DNA of 64,000 bases from Microbacterium sp. No. 7. Lineage in GTDB: Bacteria > Actinomycetota > Actinomycetes > Actinomycetales > Microbacteriaceae. The translations under genes and the position numbers were made by a program. The DNA is taken from assembly GCF_001314225.1 (NCBI RefSeq), contig NZ_CP012697.1, positions 1,550,001 to 1,614,000 of the forward strand, in the 5' to 3' direction. Shown here piece after piece: positions 23,562 through 33,563 of the stretch; within the stretch, counting starts at the first letter, position 1; each line of letters starts with the position of its first letter. The notes beneath the pieces were generated by a model. It saw only the letters and a list, made by a program, of their open reading frames with translations. It was not told the DNA's origin and made no database searches.

Positions 23562-24317
23562 TCAGGCGAGGGCGGCGAAGAGCTGGCGGAGGGTCTCGTC
23601 GGGAAGGTCGCGGTGCGGGGAATGGCCGGCGCCGATCACGCGCGAGAGCGTGACGGAGGGACGGGCGAGCACCTCGGTCTCGACGTCGCCCTCGAAGATG
23701 GAGTGCACGGCGGGGTCGCTGCCGATGATGTGCACCGGGATGTCCAGCGTCGCCACGGCGGGACGCACATCCCACGACGCGTTCTGGGCGATCGTCTGGT
23801 CGACCGCCCACGGGCTGCCCTGGCGGGCCGCGGCGGTCTTCAGCTCGACGTCGTGCTCGTGCCACGTCGGGTTCGCGGCCCGCACCGCCGCTGCCGTCGG
23901 GTCGTCGAACGACGCGCGCTGTCCCTCGCGGGTCTGCGCGAGCACCTCCGGCGACAGGTGGATGGCGGGATCGATCAGCACGAGGCGCTCCGTCCACGCG
24001 GGGTCGGCGGCGGCCGCGACGACCGACGCCGCGCCGCCGAGCGAATGGCCGATCACGAGGTCCCACGCGCCGCCGGCGTCCGGCCGGACCTCGGCGATGT
24101 CGGCCGCGTAGGCGGCGATGGAGTAGTCGAGCGCGCGCGGGGCGGTGCCGTGGCCGCGCAGGTCGATCGCGGTCGCGCGCCAGCCGGCGTCGGCGAGCGC
24201 GAGCCCGAAGCGCCACATCAGCGCGCCGGTCGAGCCGAGGCCGTGCACGAGGAGGGCGCGCCGGTCGGCGTGCGAGGAGCCCCACGAGAGGCGGGGGAGA
24301 GCGACAGGGGTAGGCAT
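23562..24317 (-). CDS. Alpha/beta-hydrolase
   Basis: 251 residues. LLVHGLGSTGALMWR is the oxyanion loop, AIDLRGHGTAPR follows, the nucleophile elbow is VIGHSLGGAASV, and the catalytic His lies in GAGHSPHRDLP. It is a cytoplasmic hydrolase of unknown substrate. The ATG at 24317 was chosen because it begins the family's first strand; the frame remains open upstream but overlaps the MFS gene. It could be co-transcribed with the MFS gene 38 bp upstream. Confidence 0.85.
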   Translation of the reverse strand: MPTPVALPRLSWGSSHADRRALLVHGLGSTGALMWRFGLALADAGWRATAIDLRGHGTAPRALDYSIAAYAADIAEVRPDAGGAWDLVIGHSLGGAASVVAAAADPAWTERLVLIDPAIHLSPEVLAQTREGQRASFDDPTAAAVRAANPTWHEHDVELKTAAARQGSPWAVDQTIAQNASWDVRPAVATLDIPVHIIGSDPAVHSIFEGDVETEVLARPSVTLSRVIGAGHSPHRDLPDETLRQLFAALA

Positions 24318-24355
24318 GCCTACAGGGTACGACCGCTCAGGCAGGGCACGACCGC

Positions 24356-25561
24356 TCAGGAGACGGTCGGAACGGGCTCCGTGTCGGGGATGGGGCTCGC
24401 ATCGCGATCGCGCAGATCCGGGAAGCCGCGGGCGAACACGGCCGCCACGAGCGCCCCGACGATCGCGAAGGCCGCGGCCGCCCAGTAGGCGCCGACGGGG
24501 CCGACGCCGTCGATGAGGAAGCCCGCGACCGCCGAGCCCGTGGCGGCGCCGATGAGCTGGCCCGTGCCGATCCAGCCGTAGGCCTCGGCGGTCTCGCTGA
24601 ACTTCACGCTCGACGACGTCATCGCGAACATCACCGCGAGGGCCGGCGCGATGCCGATGCCGGCGACCAGCAGCGATGCGCCGAGCCACCAGAAGTTCAG
24701 GGAGAGCACGGTCGCGGTCACGCCGACGGCGACGACCGTCATGCGGCGCGCCATCGCCCACGGCCCCATCGGGACGTGGCCGAAGGCGAGGCCGCCGGCG
24801 AGCGATCCGACGGCGAAGACCGCCAGCACGACGCCGGCCTCTAGGCCGCCGTGCCCGAACGTCGCGACGACGCCGGCCTCGACGGCGGCGCACGCGCCGA
24901 TCAGCAGGAACCCGATCACGGTCGCCAGCAGGACCACGGGGCGGCCGAGCACCTTGCCGAACCCGCGGCGGCTGCGGGGGATGCGCACGCGGCCGACCTC
25001 GGGGCAGAGGATGAACCACGCCCCGCCGCCGGCGAGGAACGCAACGATCAGCAGCAGGGCGGGCACGGTCCCGACCTGCATGGCCACGAGCGTGATGACG
25101 ACCGGGGCGAGGATCCAGATGATCTCCTGCAGGCTCGCGTCGAGCGAGAACAGCGGCGTCAGCTGGCGCGAGGTGACGAGCTTGGGGTAGATCGTGCGCA
25201 CGGCCGACTGCACGGGCGGGGTCGCGAGGCCCGCGAGCAGCCCCAGGGCCATGTAGCCGGCCACGGGCAGCGCGAGCACCGCGAGGGCGAGGATCGCCGC
25301 GGCGCACACCGCCGTCGTGAGGGTGAGCACGCGCCGCATCCCCCACACGCCCATCCAGCGGCTCGTCACGGGGCCGGCGACGGCCTGCCCGATCGACGTG
25401 GCCGCCAGCACGAGCCCCGCGGAGCCGTACGAGCCCGTCATCTGCTCGACGTGCAGCAGGACGGCGAGGCTCATCATCCCGTTGGGGAAGCGTGCCGTCA
25501 GCTGTGCGGCGATGATGCGTCCGACTCCCGGAACGCGCAGAAGCTCCTGATACCCCGGCAC
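24356..25561 (-). CDS. Major facilitator superfamily transporter
   Basis: 401 residues with twelve predicted membrane helices and short loops. The motif-A-like segment VTSRWMGVWGMRRVLTL follows the second helix. The sequence resembles drug/metabolite exporters of the DHA-like type. The gene is transcribed away from the nrd operon. Substrate not predictable; a hydrolase follows in the same direction. Confidence 0.88.
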   Translation of the reverse strand: MPGYQELLRVPGVGRIIAAQLTARFPNGMMSLAVLLHVEQMTGSYGSAGLVLAATSIGQAVAGPVTSRWMGVWGMRRVLTLTTAVCAAAILALAVLALPVAGYMALGLLAGLATPPVQSAVRTIYPKLVTSRQLTPLFSLDASLQEIIWILAPVVITLVAMQVGTVPALLLIVAFLAGGGAWFILCPEVGRVRIPRSRRGFGKVLGRPVVLLATVIGFLLIGACAAVEAGVVATFGHGGLEAGVVLAVFAVGSLAGGLAFGHVPMGPWAMARRMTVVAVGVTATVLSLNFWWLGASLLVAGIGIAPALAVMFAMTSSSVKFSETAEAYGWIGTGQLIGAATGSAVAGFLIDGVGPVGAYWAAAAFAIVGALVAAVFARGFPDLRDRDASPIPDTEPVPTVS

Positions 25562-25945
25562 CCGTCAACGGTACCCCTCCTCGCGGCGGCACGGCGAGGA
25601 GGCACGACACGCCGGGGCGACGATTCCACAGGGAATCGGATGTCGGAACCCCCGCGTAGCGTTCGGGGTGTGGAGGAGACCGGGCGCCCCGGGCCGGAAA
25701 GGCGCATCATCCCGGCTTTTCCTCGTCGGCCGGAAAGGTCTCGGCCTGTGGATGAAACGGTGGACAACATGTGTTGTACCTGTTGAGAACGGGAGAAAAC
25801 TACACGGATGTAACTACTAGTCCTTGTGGTGCGACCCAAGGGCGACACCTATATGTAGTATTGAGACTCCTGGTCGGGCACAGCGTGTCACACACGGGCC
25901 GCCCGGCCGGGGCGAACAGGATTCTGAGGGGAGAGGACGATCCAC
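25562..25945 (+). promoter_or_regulatory. 384-bp control region of the nrdHIEF operon
   Basis: No gene is seen here. CTATATGTAG at 25849-25858 matches the core of the NrdR box (CWATATATWG) at nine of ten positions; a partner box was not clear. ACAACA-TG-TGTTGT at 25764-25777 is a perfect dyad. GGCCGGAAAGG is repeated at 25692 and 25728, and CGATTCC-ACAG-GGAATCG forms a small hairpin at 25621-25638 near the MFS start. The AT-rich DNA at 25770-25870 is the likely nrd promoter. NrdR control is inferred; the nrdR gene itself is not in the window. Confidence 0.55.
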
Positions 25946-26176
25946 ATGGCGATCACGGTCTACACGAAGCCGTCGTGCGTGCAGTGCAACGCGACCTACC
26001 GGGCGCTGGACTCGAAGGGCATCGAATACGAAGTGCTCGACCTGTCGGAGGACCACGCGGCGCTGGAGCGCGTCAAGGCGCTGGGCTACCTGCAGGCACC
26101 CGTCGTCGTCACCGACGAGGACCACTGGTCGGGCTTCCGTCCCGACAAGATCGACGAGCTCGCCGCTCGTCTGTGA
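25946..26176 (+). CDS. nrdH: NrdH glutaredoxin-like redoxin
   Basis: 76 residues, thioredoxin fold with redox motif CVQC (Cys11, Cys14) and the NrdH-specific C-terminal WSGFRPDKI that fits thioredoxin reductase. It delivers electrons to the class Ib ribonucleotide reductase. It opens the nrdHIEF operon, with nrdI starting 4 bp after its stop. An SD GGGGAGAGGA precedes the ATG. Confidence 0.97.
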   Translation: MAITVYTKPSCVQCNATYRALDSKGIEYEVLDLSEDHAALERVKALGYLQAPVVVTDEDHWSGFRPDKIDELAARL

Positions 26177-26180
26177 TCCC

Positions 26181-26615
26181 ATGAGCGCGGTGGCCACGAG
26201 AGCGCCGCTGCTCGTGTACTTCTCGAGCGTCTCCGGCAACACGGCGAGGTTCATCGAGAAGCTCGGGATGCCCGCCGTGCGGATTCCGTTGCGGTCCACC
26301 GAACCCCCCGTCGTGGTGAACGAGCCCTATGTGCTCGTGACCCCCACCTACGGCGGGGGTCAGGGGCGCGGCGAGGAGAAGGGTGCGGTCCCCAAACAGG
26401 TCATCCGGTTCCTCAACGACGAGCACAACCGGTCGTACATCCGCGGGGTGATCTCCGCGGGCAACACCAACTTCGGCGACGCGTACTGCCTCGCCGGCGA
26501 CATCATCAGCCGCAAGTGCCGCGTGCCGCACTTGTACCGGATCGAGCTCTTCGGCACGCCAGACGACATCGATCGCGTGAGCGACGGATTGGAACGATGG
26601 TGGAAGCAGCAGTGA
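26181..26615 (+). CDS. nrdI: NrdI flavodoxin
   Basis: 144 residues. [15 protein letters not shown] is the FMN phosphate loop, [18 protein letters not shown] is the flexible 50s-type loop, and [17 protein letters not shown] contains the signature NFGD. NrdI supplies an oxidant (superoxide) to activate the dimanganese cofactor of NrdF. Its last codons overlap or abut the start of nrdE, so the proteins are translationally coupled. Confidence 0.96.
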   Translation: MSAVATRAPLLVYFSSVSGNTARFIEKLGMPAVRIPLRSTEPPVVVNEPYVLVTPTYGGGQGRGEEKGAVPKQVIRFLNDEHNRSYIRGVISAGNTNFGDAYCLAGDIISRKCRVPHLYRIELFGTPDDIDRVSDGLERWWKQQ

Positions 26616-28753
26616 CCGAAGCGACTTTCAAGACCGATCAGCGGTTCGAGGGGCTCGACTACCACGCGCTGAACGCGATGCTGAACCTCTACGACGAGAA
26701 CGGCCGGATCCAGTTCGACGCCGACCGTCGTGCCGCGCGCGAGTACTTCCTGCAGCACGTCAACCAGAACACGGTCTTCTTCCACTCGCTGCGCGAGCGC
26801 CTCGACTACCTCATCGAGAAGGACTACTACGAGGCCGCCGTCATCGAGAAGTACCCGTTCGAGTTCATCCAGCAGCTCAACGACCGCGCCTACGCGGCGA
26901 AGTTCCGCTTCGAGACGTTCCTCGGCGCGTTCAAGTACTACACGAGCTACACGCTCAAGACCTTCGACGGCAAGCGGTACCTGGAGCGCTTCGAGGACCG
27001 CGTCGTGATGACCGCGCTGACCCTCGCCGACGGCGACCACGGCCTCGCGATCGCCCTGGTCGACGAGATCATCTCGGGCCGCTTCCAGCCGGCGACCCCC
27101 ACGTTCCTCAACGCGGGCAAGGCGCAGCGCGGCGAGCTCGTCAGCTGCTTCCTGCTGCGCATCGAGGACAACATGGAGTCGATCGCCCGCGGCATCAACT
27201 CCGCGCTGCAGCTGAGCAAGCGCGGCGGCGGCGTCGCGCTGCTGCTGTCGAACATCCGCGAGGCGGGCGCTCCGATCAAGCAGATCGAGAACCAGTCGAG
27301 CGGCATCATCCCCGTCATGAAGCTGCTCGAAGACAGCTTCAGCTACGCCAACCAGCTCGGGGCCCGGCAGGGCGCCGGCGCCGTCTACCTGTCGGCGCAC
27401 CACCCCGACATCATGAAGTTCCTCGACACCAAGCGCGAGAACGCCGACGAGAAGATCCGCATCAAGACGCTCTCGCTCGGCGTCGTGATCCCCGACATCA
27501 CGTTCGAGCTGGCGAAGAAGGACGAGGACATGTACCTGTTCTCGCCCTACGACGTCGAGCGCGTCTACGGCGTGCCGTTCGGCGACATCTCGGTCAGCGA
27601 GAAGTACCACGAGATGGTCGACGACGCCCGCATCAAGAAGACGAAGATCAAGGCGCGCGAGTTCTTCCAGACGCTCGCCGAGATCCAGTTCGAGTCGGGC
27701 TACCCGTACATCATGTTCGAGGACACGGTGAACCGCGCCAACCCGATCAGCGGGCGCATCAACATGTCGAACCTGTGCAGCGAGATCCTGCAGGTCAACA
27801 CGCCGACCACGTACAACGAGGACCTCTCGTACGACCAGATCGGCAAGGACATCTCCTGCAACCTCGGCTCGCTGAACATCGCGCTGTCGATGGATGCCGA
27901 CGACCTCGGCCGCACGGTCGAGACCGCCATCCGCGCCCTCACCGCGGTGAGCGACCAGAGCCACATCGGCTCGGTGCGCTCGATCGAGGACGGCAACGAC
28001 CGCTCGCACGCGATCGGCCTGGGGCAGATGAACCTGCACGGCTACCTCGCACGCGAGCGGGTGTTCTACGGCTCGGAAGAGGGCCTCGACTTCACGAACA
28101 TCTACTTCTACACGGTGCTCTACCACGCGCTGCGCGCCTCGAACCGCATCGCGATCGAGCGCGGCGTCACCTTCGACGGGTTCGCCGACTCGACGTACGC
28201 CTCGGGGGAGTTCTTCGACAAGTACATCGAGCGGGAGTGGGCGCCGCAGACCGAGAGGGTCACGGAGCTGTTCGCGAAGCATCACGTCCCGACCCAGCAG
28301 GACTGGATCGACCTCAAGGCGTCGATCCAGGAGCACGGCATCTACAACCAGAACCTGCAGGCGGTGCCCCCGACGGGCTCGATCTCGTACATCAACAACT
28401 CGACGAGCTCGATCCACCCGATCGCGTCGAAGATCGAGATCCGCAAGGAGGGGAAGATCGGCCGCGTCTACTACCCGGCGCCGTTCATGACGAACGACAA
28501 CCTGGAGTACTACCAGGACGCGTACGAGATCGGCTACGAGAAGGTCATCGACACCTACGCGGCCGCGACGCAGCACGTCGACCAGGGGCTGTCGCTCACG
28601 CTGTTCTTCAAGGACACCGCGACGACGCGCGACATCAACCGCGCCCAGATCTACGCGTGGCGCAAGGGCATCAAGACGATCTACTACATCCGCCTGCGTC
28701 AGATGGCCCTGGAGGGCACCGACGTGTCTGAGTGCGTCAGCTGCATGCTGTGA
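26597..28753 (+). CDS. nrdE: Class Ib ribonucleotide reductase large subunit
   Basis: 718 residues. The N-terminus lacks an ATP-cone, as is normal for Nrd[19 protein letters not shown] carries the first active-site Cys, NLCSEI carries the radical Cys, SCNLGSLNI carries the third, and the C-terminal tail CVSCML is the NrdH-reducible pair. Product: reduction of ribonucleoside diphosphates to the deoxy forms. The ATG at 26597 overlaps nrdI by 19 bp. An alternative GTG at 26612 gives a 4-bp overlap and a start nearer to many homologues; the choice is not settled. Confidence 0.95.
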   Translation: MVEAAVTEATFKTDQRFEGLDYHALNAMLNLYDENGRIQFDADRRAAREYFLQHVNQNTVFFHSLRERLDYLIEKDYYEAAVIEKYPFEFIQQLNDRAYAAKFRFETFLGAFKYYTSYTLKTFDGKRYLERFEDRVVMTALTLADGDHGLAIALVDEIISGRFQPATPTFLNAGKAQRGELVSCFLLRIEDNMESIARGINSALQLSKRGGGVALLLSNIREAGAPIKQIENQSSGIIPVMKLLEDSFSYANQLGARQGAGAVYLSAHHPDIMKFLDTKRENADEKIRIKTLSLGVVIPDITFELAKKDEDMYLFSPYDVERVYGVPFGDISVSEKYHEMVDDARIKKTKIKAREFFQTLAEIQFESGYPYIMFEDTVNRANPISGRINMSNLCSEILQVNTPTTYNEDLSYDQIGKDISCNLGSLNIALSMDADDLGRTVETAIRALTAVSDQSHIGSVRSIEDGNDRSHAIGLGQMNLHGYLARERVFYGSEEGLDFTNIYFYTVLYHALRASNRIAIERGVTFDGFADSTYASGEFFDKYIEREWAPQTERVTELFAKHHVPTQQDWIDLKASIQEHGIYNQNLQAVPPTGSISYINNSTSSIHPIASKIEIRKEGKIGRVYYPAPFMTNDNLEYYQDAYEIGYEKVIDTYAAATQHVDQGLSLTLFFKDTATTRDINRAQIYAWRKGIKTIYYIRLRQMALEGTDVSECVSCML

Positions 28754-28761
28754 CGCTTTGA

Positions 28762-29766
<1,005 letters not shown>

Positions 29767-29841
29767 GAGGCTGCGCCGTAAAGTTCCTGATCACAAGTTG
29801 AAATGGGCATGGCGTCGACCCTTCGGGATCACTTCGGGCGT

Positions 29842-29879
29842 GTGCGAAAAGTAGGCCATTTATGGCATACTTTTCGCAC
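29842..29879. promoter_or_regulatory. Near-perfect 38-bp palindrome, AbiE operator
   Basis: GTGCGAAAAGTAGGCCAT (29842-29859), TT, then ATGGCATACTTTTCGCAC (29862-29879): 17 of 18 arm positions pair. It lies just before the GTG at 29898 of the AbiEi gene and is AT-rich; CATACT may be the -10. AbiEi proteins are known to repress their own promoter by binding inverted repeats, so this is the likely operator. Confidence 0.8.
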
Positions 29880-29897
29880 CAGGGGTGAGGGGGCGTC

Positions 29898-30449
29898 GTG
29901 CTTCGCAAAGATCTGTGGGACGTTGCCCTCGACCAGTACGGATTCGTCACGGAACGGGACGCCCGCAACCTAGGGGCTGCGCCAGGGGAGCTGGCTCGTC
30001 TTGCACGTCGGGACAAGCTCGAGCGTGTGGGTCACGGGATCTATCGATTCCCGGAACTCCCTGTCACCGAGCGCGATGAGTACATGCTGGCCGTCCTGTG
30101 GGCGAACGCCCCGGACGCCGTGCTCAGCCACGACACCGCGTTGGCGGTGCACGAGCTCTGTGACATCAACCCAGACCGAATCCACATCGCCGTCCCCAAA
30201 GGTCGTCGGATCAGCAAGCGCGGGGGAGACGCCTACATCCTTCACCACACGCGCCTCACCGAAGCGGACCTCTCCTGGTGGCAAGGCATCCGCACCGTCA
30301 CCGAGAAGACCGCCATCCAACAGGGAATCGACACCGGTGTTCCCGTGCATCTGCTTCGAGTGGCCATTGACACCGCTCGCAAGCGGGGGCGGATCACCGC
30401 CGCTGAGGCGACGGAACTGACATCACAGATCGAAACGATGTATGTCTGA
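29898..30449 (+). CDS. AbiEi-family antitoxin (type IV toxin-antitoxin system)
   Basis: 183 residues. The N-terminal winged helix (DVALDQYGFVTERDARNLGA, then RRDKLERVGHGIYRFPELP) is the DNA-binding antitoxin part. The segment VLSHDTALAVHELCDINPDR with IHIAVPKGRR is the AbiEi core. It should neutralise the toxin without direct contact and repress the operon. It overlaps the toxin gene by 8 bp. The codon and base composition is visibly less GC-biased than in nrdF or LtrA, indicating acquired DNA. Confidence 0.92.
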   Translation: MLRKDLWDVALDQYGFVTERDARNLGAAPGELARLARRDKLERVGHGIYRFPELPVTERDEYMLAVLWANAPDAVLSHDTALAVHELCDINPDRIHIAVPKGRRISKRGGDAYILHHTRLTEADLSWWQGIRTVTEKTAIQQGIDTGVPVHLLRVAIDTARKRGRITAAEATELTSQIETMYV

Positions 30450-31356
30450 CGACCCCTTCGCCGCACTCCCCGGGAAGGACCGCACGCCTGCAAGCGCCCG
30501 TGTACTGGAGCAATGGGTGCATCAGGCATCCGCCGTGATCGGCACCAACGTTGCCCGCACGGGATGGATTCTCGCGTCGACGATCGTCGTCGCTGTGCTT
30601 CAGCGAGCGTTGGGTCACGATCAGCAGCCGCTCTTTCTGCTCAAGGGCGGGGTCTACCTCGAACGACGACTCGGAGCATCGGCACGCGCGACGCGTGACG
30701 TCGACACCCTCTTCCGTGGCTCCGCGGACGAGCTCGTTCGCGCGCTGGACGAGGCGCTGGCTCAGCCATGGGGTCCCGTCACGCTTTCGCGTTCGCCGAT
30801 CCAGATGATCGACGCTCCTCGAGTCGTGAAGCCGCGCCGCTTCGATGTGCTGCTGTCGCTTCGTGGTGTCACGTGGCGACGCATCCAGGTCGAAGTGGCC
30901 TTCGACGACGGGCACATCCGCGAACACTCGGATCGGATCGCCGCGCCCTCCACAGACTTCTTCGGCATCCAGACTCCGGACGCGCTCGTCGGGATCGCGA
31001 TGGCCTACCAGGTCGCTCAGAAGCTCCATGCGTGCTCAGACCCCCATGAGCCGCCCACGTTCGTGAACGACCGGGTTCGGGACCTCGTTGACCTGCTATC
31101 GATCAAGCATGCGTACTATCCCACTCCCGGATCGCTCGATGTGGTGCGGGAGGCCGCGCTCGACGTGTTCCAGGCACGCGCCGCGGAAGCAGGTCAGATC
31201 GGGATGCGCCTGCGCTTGTGGCCGCCAACGATCGTTGCGAACCCGCTCTGGGCGAGCACCTTCGCGACACCGGCGGAGCAAGCCGGCGTCTCATCGACAC
31301 TCGACGAGATCATCGTGGAGCTCAACGAATGGATCACCGCGATCGACAACGCGTGA
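30442..31356 (+). CDS. AbiEii-family nucleotidyltransferase toxin
   Basis: 304 residues. FLLKGGVYLERRLGASARAT then RDVDTLFRG shows the minimal nucleotidyltransferase motifs KGG and DxD, RIQVEVAFDDG carries a later acidic residue, and RVRDLVDLLSI is a further AbiEii conserved segment. The toxin transfers nucleotides and stops growth; some family members modify tRNA. It forms an AbiE-type abortive-infection pair with the upstream antitoxin. It appears intact. The 371 bp after it hold no gene. Confidence 0.92.
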   Translation: MSDDPFAALPGKDRTPASARVLEQWVHQASAVIGTNVARTGWILASTIVVAVLQRALGHDQQPLFLLKGGVYLERRLGASARATRDVDTLFRGSADELVRALDEALAQPWGPVTLSRSPIQMIDAPRVVKPRRFDVLLSLRGVTWRRIQVEVAFDDGHIREHSDRIAAPSTDFFGIQTPDALVGIAMAYQVAQKLHACSDPHEPPTFVNDRVRDLVDLLSIKHAYYPTPGSLDVVREAALDVFQARAAEAGQIGMRLRLWPPTIVANPLWASTFATPAEQAGVSSTLDEIIVELNEWITAIDNA

Positions 31357-31727
31357 CCCTCCATCTGGCCCGATGCGTTGTCCTGTCGTCGTGAGGGCCA
31401 TCGGGTGATGCCCCGGTCCAGGCATCAGACCCGCTTCCGGGATCAGCATAGAGACCCGTTCGCAAGTGGCACGCCGGAGGCGCACAGTCCCATTGACCTC
31501 GGTTGCCGCATGCTTCCGCGGTTCTCCTTAGGCTCGGGACTTCTGACCCCCTGATCGCGCCGGCAGCCCGCCTCGGGCTTGCGTGACGCAACTCCTCCTC
31601 CGTGGCACAGAGCCCGCCGCCGTACCGCGTCGTTCCGCGGGAGACCGGCGGGAGCGTGCGCGGATCGGAGGAGCTATGGCACGCGGATGCCGACGCGGTA
31701 CCGTCTGTCTGACGGAAGGATGCGGCG
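31357..31727. other. Gene-free 371-bp spacer at the right edge of the AbiE islet
   Basis: No convincing reading frame, tRNA or transposon end. GATGCC...GGCATC (near 31407-31427) could form a small stem, and CCGTC-TGTCT-GACGG at 31701-31715 forms a hairpin just before the LtrA SD (GGAAGGA). Base composition shifts back towards the genome average across this spacer, so the right junction of the acquired AbiE DNA probably lies here. Confidence 0.4.
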
Positions 31728-33101
31728 ATGAAGGCTGAGGCAGGGCATGCCGCGGCGCGGGCCCGCGCGCACTACCCGCACGGGCTGCGGCGGATGGCGG
31801 GGCGCAACACCGGCGAGGGCCACCGCCCCGCGAGCCCGCTGGAGCTGTTCTTCGACCTGACGTTCGTGGTGGCGTTCATCGTGATCGGCGCGGAGTACGC
31901 GCACGGCATCGCGACCGGTCACGCCGGGCCGGCCACGGTCGCCTTCCTGATCGCGATGCTCGCCGTGCTGTGGGCGTGGACCGGATACTCGTGGTTCGCA
32001 TCGGCGTTCGACAACGACGACTGGCTGTTCCGGGTCTTGACGCTGACGCAGATGGCCGGCGTCGTCGTGCTCGCCATCGGCGTCCCCGCGCTCTTCTCCT
32101 CGCTCATCGACGGCGGGCCCGTGTCGGCCAAGCTGATGGTCACCGGCTACGTGATCATGCGGGTCGCCGTGGTCGCGCAGTGGCTGCGCGTCGCGTTCAC
32201 CGACGTGCGGTACCGGCGTCTGGCGTTCGGCTACGCGGTCACCGTGGGCGTCATACAGCTGGGCTGGGTCGCGTGGAGCCTGCTGCCCATCCCGCTCGTC
32301 CCGGGCCTGCTGCTGCTCGTGCTGGTGTGGGCGATCGAGCTCGCCTGCCCGATCGTCATCGAGCGGTGGAGCGCCGGGCGCGGCATCGGCGGCTCGCCCT
32401 GGCATCCGCACCACATCGCCGAGCGCTACGGCCTGCTCGCGATCATCGCGATCGGCGAGACCGTGATCGGCACGGTGGAGGCGGCCCGGCGGATCTCGGA
32501 TGCCGAGGGCTGGACGCTCGGCGCGGTGCTCGCGATCGGCATCGGCATCCTCACCTCCTTCGCCCTGTGGTGGGCGTACTTCCTCATCCCGTCGGCGCCG
32601 GTGCTGGCCGCGCGGCGCGACAAGGTGGTGCCGTGGGCGTACGGTCATCTGCTGCTGTTCGCGTCGATCGTCGCGACGGGCGCCGGCCTGCACGTGGTCG
32701 GCTACGGCGCGGTGGGACCGTACCCGGTGGCGACGGTGACGGTCGTGGCGGCGATCGCGATCCCGGTCGCCGTGTTCCTCGTGACGACGTTCCTGCTGCA
32801 CGGCTGGCTGGTGTCGTCGCTCAGCCGCAACCCGGCGCACGTCGTCGCCTTCGCGGCACCGGTCGTCGCCGTGCTGGTCGCGGCGCTCGGCGGCCCGCTG
32901 TGGGCGTGCCTGCTGATCGTGCTGACGTCGCCGCTGTCGGTGATCGTCGCGTACGAGCTGTGGGAGTGGCGATCGCTGTCGGCGGCGCTGGAGCGGGCGC
33001 TGAGCCGGGCCGGAGACGGCACGGGCCGTGGCGGTCGCGGGGAGGGCGACCCGGATACGACCCACCCCGGGTTGCAGCGCAACGGAGGGTATCAGCCATA
33101 A
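31728..33101 (+). CDS. LtrA-family (low temperature requirement protein A-like) membrane protein
   Basis: 457 residues with about twelve to thirteen membrane helices. PLELFFDLTFVVAFI in the first helix is the family hallmark, and ERYGLLAIIAIGETVIGT is the second conserved stretch. Named from a Listeria locus, but the biochemical role of the family is not established. The C-terminal 30 residues are Gly/Arg-rich and poorly conserved. A MarR-type gene follows within 11 bp, so the two are probably in one transcript. Confidence 0.9.
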   Translation: MKAEAGHAAARARAHYPHGLRRMAGRNTGEGHRPASPLELFFDLTFVVAFIVIGAEYAHGIATGHAGPATVAFLIAMLAVLWAWTGYSWFASAFDNDDWLFRVLTLTQMAGVVVLAIGVPALFSSLIDGGPVSAKLMVTGYVIMRVAVVAQWLRVAFTDVRYRRLAFGYAVTVGVIQLGWVAWSLLPIPLVPGLLLLVLVWAIELACPIVIERWSAGRGIGGSPWHPHHIAERYGLLAIIAIGETVIGTVEAARRISDAEGWTLGAVLAIGIGILTSFALWWAYFLIPSAPVLAARRDKVVPWAYGHLLLFASIVATGAGLHVVGYGAVGPYPVATVTVVAAIAIPVAVFLVTTFLLHGWLVSSLSRNPAHVVAFAAPVVAVLVAALGGPLWACLLIVLTSPLSVIVAYELWEWRSLSAALERALSRAGDGTGRGGRGEGDPDTTHPGLQRNGGYQP

Positions 33102-33111
33102 ACTCTTCCTC

Positions 33112-33537
33112 GTGGCAGATCAGAACGTGAACGGGGAGGAACCCCGTTTCAGCCCCGTCATCGCGCTGATGGCGGTGTCGGGGATGTGGGAGGCACAGCT
33201 GTCGGCCACGCTGCGCGATCTGGGGATCACGACCCGCAAGTTCGGGCTGCTCGGGCACATCTTCGCCGAGCCGGGCATCTCGTTCTCGGAGCTCGCGCGC
33301 CGGTCGCGCATCACCGTGCAGTCGGCGCACACGGCCGTGCGCACGCTCGTCGACGACGGGCTCGTCGCCGACGCCACCGCTCACGCGGGCGCCGCGAGCG
33401 ACCTCAGCCTCACCCCGAAGGGCGTCGCGGTGCTCGCCGACGCCCGCGAGCGGCTGGCGCAGCTCGACGCCGGCCTCGTCGCGCAGCTGCCGAAGGTGGC
33501 GGCGTCGCTCGACGGCATCCGCGCCGGCATCGTCTGA
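33112..33537 (+). CDS. MarR-family regulator
   Basis: 141 residues. The winged helix covers about residues 30-110: RKFGLLGHIFAEPGISFSEL, then ARRSRITVQSAHTAVRTLVD and DGLV. The GTG at 33112 is chosen because upstream in-frame codons lie in the LtrA gene. It follows LtrA directly and may regulate it or another target. The stop TGA forms part of a TGAGCCG...CGGCTCA stem of uncertain terminator value. Confidence 0.85.
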   Translation: MADQNVNGEEPRFSPVIALMAVSGMWEAQLSATLRDLGITTRKFGLLGHIFAEPGISFSELARRSRITVQSAHTAVRTLVDDGLVADATAHAGAASDLSLTPKGVAVLADARERLAQLDAGLVAQLPKVAASLDGIRAGIV

Positions 33538-33563
33538 GCCGGGCCCGGTCGCGCCGAGACGGC

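Noticed and set aside
23562..25610. A single 682-residue hydrolase fusion
   Set aside because: The upstream half of this frame is an antisense-like out-of-frame reading of the MFS gene; the true hydrolase starts at 24317.
25621..25638. Terminator hairpin CGATTCC-ACAG-GGAATCG
   Set aside because: It lies upstream of the MFS start and not after any stop codon, so it cannot terminate a known gene.
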